Source: Deltaproteobacteria bacterium (lineage in GTDB: Bacteria; Desulfobacterota; DSM-4660; Desulfatiglandales; HGW-15). From it: a DNA stretch of 5,418 nt. The notes under the pieces are model-generated. The model searched no databases. It was given only the letters and a program-made list of their open reading frames with translations, and was not told where the DNA came from. Below, in pieces: positions 1 through 5,418 of this stretch. Numbering within the stretch: the stretch's first letter is position 1; every line of letters starts with the position of its first letter. The position numbers were made by a program, and so were the translations under genes. Where the stretch lies: positions 1 through 5,418 of the forward strand of contig JAFGDF010000345.1 in assembly GCA_016932235.1 (NCBI GenBank), written 5' to 3'.

Positions 1-557
1 CCGTGGCCGCCATGAATCATAACCATCCCGAAACCGCATTTCTTCGCCCATGCGGCTGCATTTCCATAGGCCTCAATGGTCTCCAGAATGACGTCAACAG
101 GCATCTCCTCCACCTCAAGCCCATAGGAGTTAATGCAGGCAACAGGCCCGTACAGAGGCGCGCCTTTCTTGTGAGAAGTAACGGCGTACATGCCGGAGTG
201 CTGTAATTCCGCGGAAGCTACAGCGCCATGACGGCTGATGGCATTAGCCAGAGCGGACAACGGAGCAAGATTCAAAGGATTATCAAAAGCAATATTAATA
301 TGCCCTCCCATACCTCGCTTCGAGTCAACTATGCACTGGCCAACTGTGACGTTGGCGGCGCCTCCCATGGCCTTCATCTCATAATATGCGCAGGATTCGG
401 GTACAGGGAAACCATCCGGGGTAACATCCAGAACTCCGGTAGGGGCCCCGAATAGCCTGTTACGAAAAATGGTGTTACAGAGCTGTATAGGGGTAAAAAG
501 ATTAGGATATTTAATCTCGCTCATAATTATGTTGCACGCCGCGCTACACGCGTCCAT
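1..557 (-). CDS. Old yellow enzyme-family NADH:flavin oxidoreductase (enoate / dienoyl-CoA reductase-like), 5' part only
   Basis: The minus strand is open from the left edge to an ATG at 557, giving about 185 residues. The C-terminal part lies outside the window. Family marks seen are FRNRLFGAPTG (residues 31-41), the flavin-barrel strand AELQHSG (116-122) and IHGGH (181-185), which matches the His-x-x-His substrate-anion site that normally continues as GHG-[WY]-L. Known relatives are FMN enzymes with a TIM barrel, often followed by 4Fe-4S and FAD/NAD domains: 2-enoate reductase, 2,4-dienoyl-CoA reductase and BaiCD. They reduce activated C=C bonds in the cytoplasm. The substrate cannot be told from this part. 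Start: AAGGAGGG lies only 2-3 nt from ATG 557, which is tight. The alternative ATG at 524 (MSEIKYPNLF, the usual family start) has no ribosome site. Spot counts give about 52% G+C, against about 37-47% in obgE. Confidence 0.88.
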   Translation of the reverse strand, partial: MDACSAACNIIMSEIKYPNLFTPIQLCNTIFRNRLFGAPTGVLDVTPDGFPVPESCAYYEMKAMGGAANVTVGQCIVDSKRGMGGHINIAFDNPLNLAPLSALANAISRHGAVASAELQHSGMYAVTSHKKGAPLYGPVACINSYGLEVEEMPVDVILETIEAYGNAAAWAKKCGFGMVMIHGGH

Positions 558-590
558 GCCCTCCTTTCCCGTATAAAATGCGTTTTTTCA

Positions 591-619
591 ATAATACCGC
601 AACACTGCATGGTTATCAA
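591..619 (-). promoter_or_regulatory. Sigma-70-type promoter for the oxidoreductase gene
   Basis: Read on the minus strand, TTGATA (619-614) is followed after exactly 17 nt by TATTAT (596-591). Each box is 5/6 to consensus. Transcription would begin near 584 and give a leader of about 27 nt carrying AAGGAGGG before ATG 557. This fits the 557 start, though ATG 524 would also be on such a transcript. Confidence 0.55.
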
Positions 620-692
620 GCCTAAATAAAATATTGTATTCATTCTTGTCTTTAACCTTTGTTTTTCATTTTATCCGTTTTTTATAAAGAGA

Positions 693-722
693 TTGACATC
701 CCGACATATTTTCACTTATTGT
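693..722 (+). promoter_or_regulatory. Candidate promoter for the tRNA-Arg gene
   Basis: A perfect TTGACA (693-698) is followed after 18 nt by TATTGT (717-722), which is 4/6 to TATAAT. An AT-rich stretch lies upstream (about 678-688). The start would be near 729, leaving about 100 nt of leader before the tRNA at 831. That is long, so a closer promoter may exist; TATGAT at 770-775 resembles a -10 box but lacks a good -35 box. Confidence 0.35.
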
Positions 723-830
723 AAAAGACCTGATTAGATGGATTTATATATTCTAAAAGGGATTCAGGATATGATATGAGTTAAGGATATCAATCTGGTG
801 ATACAACTAATCAGCAGTTTTTCTTACCAT

Positions 831-904
831 GCCCCCGTAGCTCAGGTGGATAGAGCACCAGATTCCTAATCTGGGTGTCGTGCGTTCGAGTCGCGCCGGG
901 GGCA
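831..904 (+). tRNA. tRNA-Arg (anticodon CCT)
   Basis: A full cloverleaf can be read. The acceptor stem is GCCCCCG (831-837) with CGGGGGC (897-903). The D arm is GCTC/GAGC (840-843/853-856). The anticodon stem is CCAGA/TCTGG (858-862/870-874) around loop TTCCTAA, anticodon CCT at 865-867. The variable loop is 5 nt, and the T arm is GTGCG/CGCGC (880-884/892-896) with loop TTCGAGT. Base 904 is the discriminator A, and the next bases are TTC, so the 3' CCA is not encoded and must be added by CCA transferase. The product decodes AGG (Arg). It lies 92 nt before rplU on the same strand with no clear terminator between them. Confidence 0.96.
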
Positions 905-941
905 TTCCCTTTGGACTAAGATAGTTTCTCGCGATTTTTGT

Positions 942-970
942 TTGACAATAAATAAATAAATCATTAGTAT
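942..970 (+). promoter_or_regulatory. Promoter of the rplU operon
   Basis: A perfect TTGACA (942-947) is followed after 17 nt by TAGTAT (965-970), 4/6 to consensus. Transcription would start near 977, only about 20 nt before the rplU ATG and just ahead of its ribosome site. A perfect TATAAT at 978-983 is 30 nt from the -35 box and nearly touches the ribosome site, so it is less likely to be the working -10. Confidence 0.5.
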
Positions 971-996
971 TTAGGTTTATAATTTCGGAGGGGAAT

Positions 997-1311
997 ATGT
1001 ACGCAGTGATACAGACCGGGGGCAAACAGTATAGAGTAACACCCGGTGAAGAAATAAAAGTAGAAAGACTTTTCGGGAAAATCGGTGATAATGTTATCTT
1101 TAACAAGGTGCTCTTGACCTCTGATGGTGAAAATATTGACTTTGGAAAACCCTTTCTTGAAAACACAAAGGTCATGGGACTTATTACCCGTCATGATAAA
1201 AGCAGAAAAGTTATAGTATTTAAATATAAACGCAGGAAGGGTTACAGGAAGAAACAGGGACACAGACAGGATTACACATCCGTAAAAGTTGAAAAAATAG
1301 AAATCAACTAA
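997..1311 (+). CDS. rplU: 50S ribosomal protein L21
   Basis: The 104-residue product opens with MYAVIQTGGKQYRV, the signature L21 N-terminus, and has the usual length of just over 100 residues. The C-terminal part (about residues 68-104) is rich in Lys and Arg, including KYKRRKGYRKKQGHRQ, which fits binding to 23S rRNA. L21 is a structural protein of the large ribosomal subunit. The ATG has a strong ribosome site, GGAGGGG at 987-993, 3 nt away. The gene opens the operon and is followed after 77 nt by rpmA. In many Firmicutes a Prp (YsxB) protease gene sits between L21 and L27; none is present here, which agrees with the unprocessed form of L27 in this window. Confidence 0.98.
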   Translation: MYAVIQTGGKQYRVTPGEEIKVERLFGKIGDNVIFNKVLLTSDGENIDFGKPFLENTKVMGLITRHDKSRKVIVFKYKRRKGYRKKQGHRQDYTSVKVEKIEIN

Positions 1312-1388
1312 CGAAAAGTTCATTTTTGTAAATTTTTCTAATAATTTACTGGAGAGGACCAGTCGAATTACGAAGCGGGGATTACATC

Positions 1389-1643
1389 ATGGCACATAAA
1401 AAGGCAGGCGGAAGTTCCAGGAACGGCAGAGACAGCGCCGGCCAGAGATATGGAATAAAGCGATACGCGGGGCAAAAAGTGCGCGCCGGGAACATACTCA
1501 TCAGACAAAAAGGGACCAGTATCCATCCTGGGGAAAATGTAGGCATTGGAAGAGACTACACAATTTTTGCGAAGATTGACGGCATTGTGGCCTATGAAAA
1601 TTTCGCAAAAAAACGGAAAAGAGTGAGTGTTTACGCTGAATAG
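1389..1643 (+). CDS. rpmA: 50S ribosomal protein L27
   Basis: The 84-residue product starts [16 protein letters not shown] and contains GVKRYAGQ-like GIKRYAGQ and the conserved [17 protein letters not shown] segment (residues 43-58, beginning at G43). L27 belongs to the large subunit; its flexible N-terminal tail reaches the peptidyl-transferase centre and helps place tRNA. The tail follows the initiator Met directly, with no cleavable leader as in Firmicutes. The ribosome site is modest: GCGGGG ends at 1380, 8 nt before the ATG. A better match, GGAGAGG at 1351-1357, is too far away. The gene is second in the operon, 33 nt before obgE. Confidence 0.98.
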   Translation: MAHKKAGGSSRNGRDSAGQRYGIKRYAGQKVRAGNILIRQKGTSIHPGENVGIGRDYTIFAKIDGIVAYENFAKKRKRVSVYAE

Positions 1644-3344
<1,701 letters not shown>

Positions 3345-3361
<17 letters not shown>

Positions 3362-3710
3362 GGCCCTGTTAGCTTCAAAGCTTATTAAGGAACGCAAAGC
3401 AATTGATCCCGTGCTGTTCGAGGTTGCCAAGTTATCTTCGATAACTGATTATTTCCTCATCGCCAGCGGGAACTCGAGCCGGCAGGTTCAGGCAATCAGT
3501 CGGCATCTGGCAAGGAGAATGCGTGAAAAGGGATACAAGGCCTACGGGATTGAAGGAGAAAACGAAGGGCAGTGGATACTTATGGATTACGGGGATCTGG
3601 TCATACATATCTTTTTTAATCCTGTGAGGGAATTTTATAATCTGGAGGGACTCTGGATAGAAGCCCCCAGGATAGAAATCGGCAAGAATGAAAAAATCAA
3701 TACCGCTTAG
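3345..3710 (+). CDS. rsfS: Ribosomal silencing factor RsfS (Iojap/YbeB/DUF143)
   Basis: The 121-residue product carries the family core: SSITDYFLIASGNSSRQVQA (31-50), then EGENEGQWILMDYGDLVIHI (70-89) and REFYNLEGLW (95-104). RsfS binds L14 on the large subunit and blocks joining of the small subunit, which lowers translation when nutrients are short. The ATG lies inside the end of nadD (17-nt overlap). The nearest ribosome-like sequence, AAGGGA at 3326-3331, is 13 nt away, so initiation probably depends on coupling to nadD. The gene's 3' end overlaps the protease gene by 23 nt. The nadD-rsfS pairing is conserved widely in bacteria; rlmH, often the next gene, is absent here. Confidence 0.96.
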
Positions 3711-5079
3711 GCGAATATCTCTCCTCGTCCTGGTTCTTATTTTTATAATTACTCCAGGACGGTATAAGTCTTTTGCACTCTCCATAAATGAAGAAAAAGA
3801 GCTGGGCCAAAAATTTCTTGATCAGATAAGAAACACCTTTGAGCTTGAATATGACGATTTTGTGAATGAATATATTAATGAACTCGGAGAATATCTGACC
3901 TCATTCCTTGATACAATCCATTTCCCTTTTCATTTTTATGTTATTAAAGACAATAATCTTAATGCCTTTGCAGCGCCGGGAGGACATATCTTCCTCTTTA
4001 GCGGTATGATTGAATCGCTGGATGAGATTGATGAACTTGCCGCAATAATATGCCATGAACTGGCGCATATATCCGAAAGGCATCTGTCAAATCGTATTGA
4101 ACAGAGTAAAAAAATAGGGTTTGCTACATTGGCTGGTGTATTGGCCGGTTCACTGATCGGTGGTAAAGCCGCGGAAGCTATCATAACAGGTACTATAGCG
4201 GCAGGAGTCCAGAAACAACTGAGCTTCAGCCGGGAAGATGAGCGGCAGGCGGACCAACTGGGCTTCAGATACATGGCTGACGCCGGGTTTAATCCTGGGA
4301 AGATGGCGACTGTTTTAAAAAAGATACAGGAAGGGAATTATATCGGCTCCAAAAGTATCACTCCATACCTGCTTACACATCCTGGTGGTTCCGAAAGAAT
4401 GTCAAATATCGACTCCATGATGACGGATTTCTTGCCAAACCCGGCAAACAAACCACCGGAAAAATACCAAAACCGGTTTCCTGTTTTTAAAACCATTCTG
4501 AAGGGGAAAAAAGAAGACCATCAGGATTCCATCAATTTTTTTAACAGACAACTTGATAAAAATCCTGACGATGCACTAGCCAACCTGGGGCTTGGTATTG
4601 TATATATGGAAAAAGCTGATTACGAAGCTTCTATTGATCATTTTGAAAGGGCCCTTGCGGCCGATGGGGATCGTCTGATTATTTATAGATATCTCGGTCA
4701 ATCATATCAGCTCATGGGCAAAGACCTCAGAGCCATTGAAATATTCGACAGGGCCTTAGGCATAGAAAGGAACGATAAATCATCTCTCTACATGCAGGCA
4801 CTGTCATTTCAGAACATCGGCGAATATCCCAAGTCTATTCAGATCCTGGAAAGATTGAGTTTCTTAAAGCCGGTAAAAAACGACGTCTTTTATAATCTTG
4901 GAATCTCCTACGGGAGATACGGCCAACTGGATCTGGCTCACTACAATTTCGGAATATTTTTCCAGAGAGAGTCAGAGAAAGAAAAGGCAAAATTCCATTT
5001 TGATAAAGCTGTCGAACTTTCGAAAGGGAATCCTTCATTGCTTAAACGTATAGAAGATGCCCGGGAAAGTCAGCGCTAG
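3688..5079 (+). CDS. Exported M48-family zinc metalloprotease with C-terminal TPR repeats (BepA-like)
   Basis: The product has 463 residues. A basic start (MKKSIPLRR) and hydrophobic core (about 11-22), with possible cleavage after KSFA (27-30), form a Sec-type signal peptide. The M48 domain (about 31-250) has HELAH (123-127), the HExxH zinc/catalytic motif. The third ligand is E185 in SREDERQAD (181-189). THPGGSER (230-237) contains His231, matching the switch histidine of BepA. A Gly/Ala-rich hydrophobic stretch at about 144-174 is usual for the family. Residues about 275-455 form several TPR-like helical repeats, for example ALANLGLGIVYMEKADYEAS (296-315). E. coli BepA acts in the periplasm on stalled outer-membrane proteins such as LptD; that role here is inference. 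The start overlaps rsfS by 23 nt and has no clear ribosome site. No terminator is seen after the stop. Confidence 0.93.
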   Translation: MKKSIPLRRISLLVLVLIFIITPGRYKSFALSINEEKELGQKFLDQIRNTFELEYDDFVNEYINELGEYLTSFLDTIHFPFHFYVIKDNNLNAFAAPGGHIFLFSGMIESLDEIDELAAIICHELAHISERHLSNRIEQSKKIGFATLAGVLAGSLIGGKAAEAIITGTIAAGVQKQLSFSREDERQADQLGFRYMADAGFNPGKMATVLKKIQEGNYIGSKSITPYLLTHPGGSERMSNIDSMMTDFLPNPANKPPEKYQNRFPVFKTILKGKKEDHQDSINFFNRQLDKNPDDALANLGLGIVYMEKADYEASIDHFERALAADGDRLIIYRYLGQSYQLMGKDLRAIEIFDRALGIERNDKSSLYMQALSFQNIGEYPKSIQILERLSFLKPVKNDVFYNLGISYGRYGQLDLAHYNFGIFFQRESEKEKAKFHFDKAVELSKGNPSLLKRIEDARESQR

Positions 5080-5218
5080 GAGTCTGTGTCGAACTTTGCA
5101 CGATAATTGGCACATCTCTGTTTTCAACGTCAAACGGATCAGGATCAACCTTTTCCGTGTGGATCACCAATGTCTGGTTAGGAAATTGCAGTTATCATTA
5201 AGCCCTGCAGGACAAGGG
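5080..5218. other. Downstream gap without a recognised gene
   Basis: This stretch begins just after the protease stop and runs to the inverted repeat. No hairpin followed by a T-run is visible, so the end of the operon transcript is unexplained. The minus strand is open from about 5196 down to a TAA at 5042-5044 and reads as a protein-like string including IHTEKVDPDPFDVENRDV, but it has no credible start or family match. The plus strand is also open across much of the gap. I do not call a gene here. Confidence 0.5.
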
Positions 5219-5418
5219 GGTCTCTTTTCAGCTTCTCCGCCCAAATACCTCATGTGCCGGTAACCGCCCCCATCCAGGGAAACAGGGCGACTGAGAACAG
5301 GCACAAAAGAAAATGGTATTTCATGGAGCCCTGCTTCGTGGGGCTCCCCCAATGTGCGCAGTATATAGGTGCCGTTCCAGGAACTGAGGTGATATGGCGG
5401 AGAAGCTGAAAAGAGACC
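5219..5418. repeat. Foldback element with long inverted-repeat arms, running to the window edge
   Basis: Positions 5219-5241 and 5396-5418 are perfect 23-bp reverse complements (the right arm begins GGCGGAGAAGCTG). Without gaps the match extends inward to 34 bp per arm (5219-5252 and 5385-5418) with only four mismatches. Inside, TGTGCC/GGCACA (5253-5258/5300-5305) and nested CGCCC/GGGCG (5265-5269/5285-5289) make one hairpin. GGAGCCC/GGGCTCC (5325-5331/5341-5347) makes another. The whole could fold as a closing stem with two branches. A MITE-like element, a decayed insertion sequence end or a structured RNA would all fit. The true right boundary and any target-site duplication are not visible because the window stops at the arm. 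Confidence 0.7.

Larger units (their letters stand above)
558..830. other. Divergent intergenic region, AT-rich, no gene seen
   Basis: This is the spacer between the minus-strand oxidoreductase and the plus-strand tRNA. It is T-rich and carries one candidate promoter in each direction. I found no convincing coding frame, terminator hairpin or operator-like palindrome in it. Confidence 0.7.

Noticed and set aside
3..455. Plus-strand open frames at 3-206 and 228-455
   Set aside because: They lie opposite the minus-strand oxidoreductase, whose conserved motifs make it the real gene.
978..983. Perfect TATAAT as the rplU -10 box
   Set aside because: It is 30 nt from the TTGACA and would start transcription at or inside the ribosome site; TAGTAT at 965-970 has the right 17-nt spacing.
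807..1323. Minus-strand open frames over the tRNA and rplU
   Set aside because: They are antisense to a clear tRNA-Arg and to L21, and their translations show no family features.
1348..1363. Small hairpin ACTGG-AGAGGA-CCAGT between rplU and rpmA, with a ribosome-site-like loop
   Set aside because: The 5-bp stem is short enough to be chance, it has no T-run to terminate, and it is too far from the rpmA start to serve as its ribosome site.
3432..3785. 117-codon minus-strand open frame
   Set aside because: It is antisense to rsfS and the protease signal peptide, both well supported.
5325..5347. GGAGCCC/GGGCTCC hairpin as a rho-independent terminator
   Set aside because: No T-run follows on either strand, and it is 245 nt beyond the protease stop, inside the foldback element.
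5219..5418. Integron attC site or CRISPR
   Set aside because: No attC core-site pattern (GTTRRRY / RYYYAAC) brackets the fold, and there are no regularly spaced direct repeats anywhere in the window.

Overview
The window looks like ordinary chromosome from an anaerobic, Gram-negative bacterium, most likely a deltaproteobacterial (Desulfobacterota-type) lineage. This placement is inferred from four things: L27 starts directly at [10 protein letters not shown] with no Firmicutes-type cleaved leader; there is an Obg-NadD-RsfS gene train; a periplasmic M48/TPR (BepA-like) protease is present; and there is an old-yellow-enzyme family reductase of the kind common in strict anaerobes. No marker fixes the genus.

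Layout. Positions 1-557 (minus strand) hold the N-terminal third or so of an FMN-dependent enoate/dienoyl-CoA reductase-like enzyme, cut by the left window edge and served by a good minus-strand promoter (591-619). Positions 558-830 are a divergent intergenic region with a candidate plus-strand promoter (693-722). A tRNA-Arg(CCT) lies at 831-904. A promoter at 942-970 then starts a six-gene plus-strand operon: rplU (L21), rpmA (L27), obgE (ribosome-assembly GTPase), nadD (NAD synthesis), rsfS (ribosome silencing factor) and an exported M48 metalloprotease with C-terminal TPRs. From obgE to the protease each gene overlaps the next by 3-23 nt, so translation is probably coupled.

How they work together. 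L21, L27, ObgE and RsfS all act on the large ribosomal subunit: two structural proteins, an assembly GTPase and a factor that blocks 30S joining. NadD links the operon to cofactor supply. The protease would be the envelope-facing member, probably quality control of outer-membrane proteins.

The right end (5080-5418) has no recognisable gene. It holds the least-explained structure in the window: a perfect 23-bp inverted repeat, extendable to 34-bp imperfect arms, that encloses two smaller hairpins and ends exactly at the last base. I see no clearly novel multi-gene system. The best leads are this foldback element with its protein-like reverse frames, and a perfect 10-bp inverted repeat around the obgE start.
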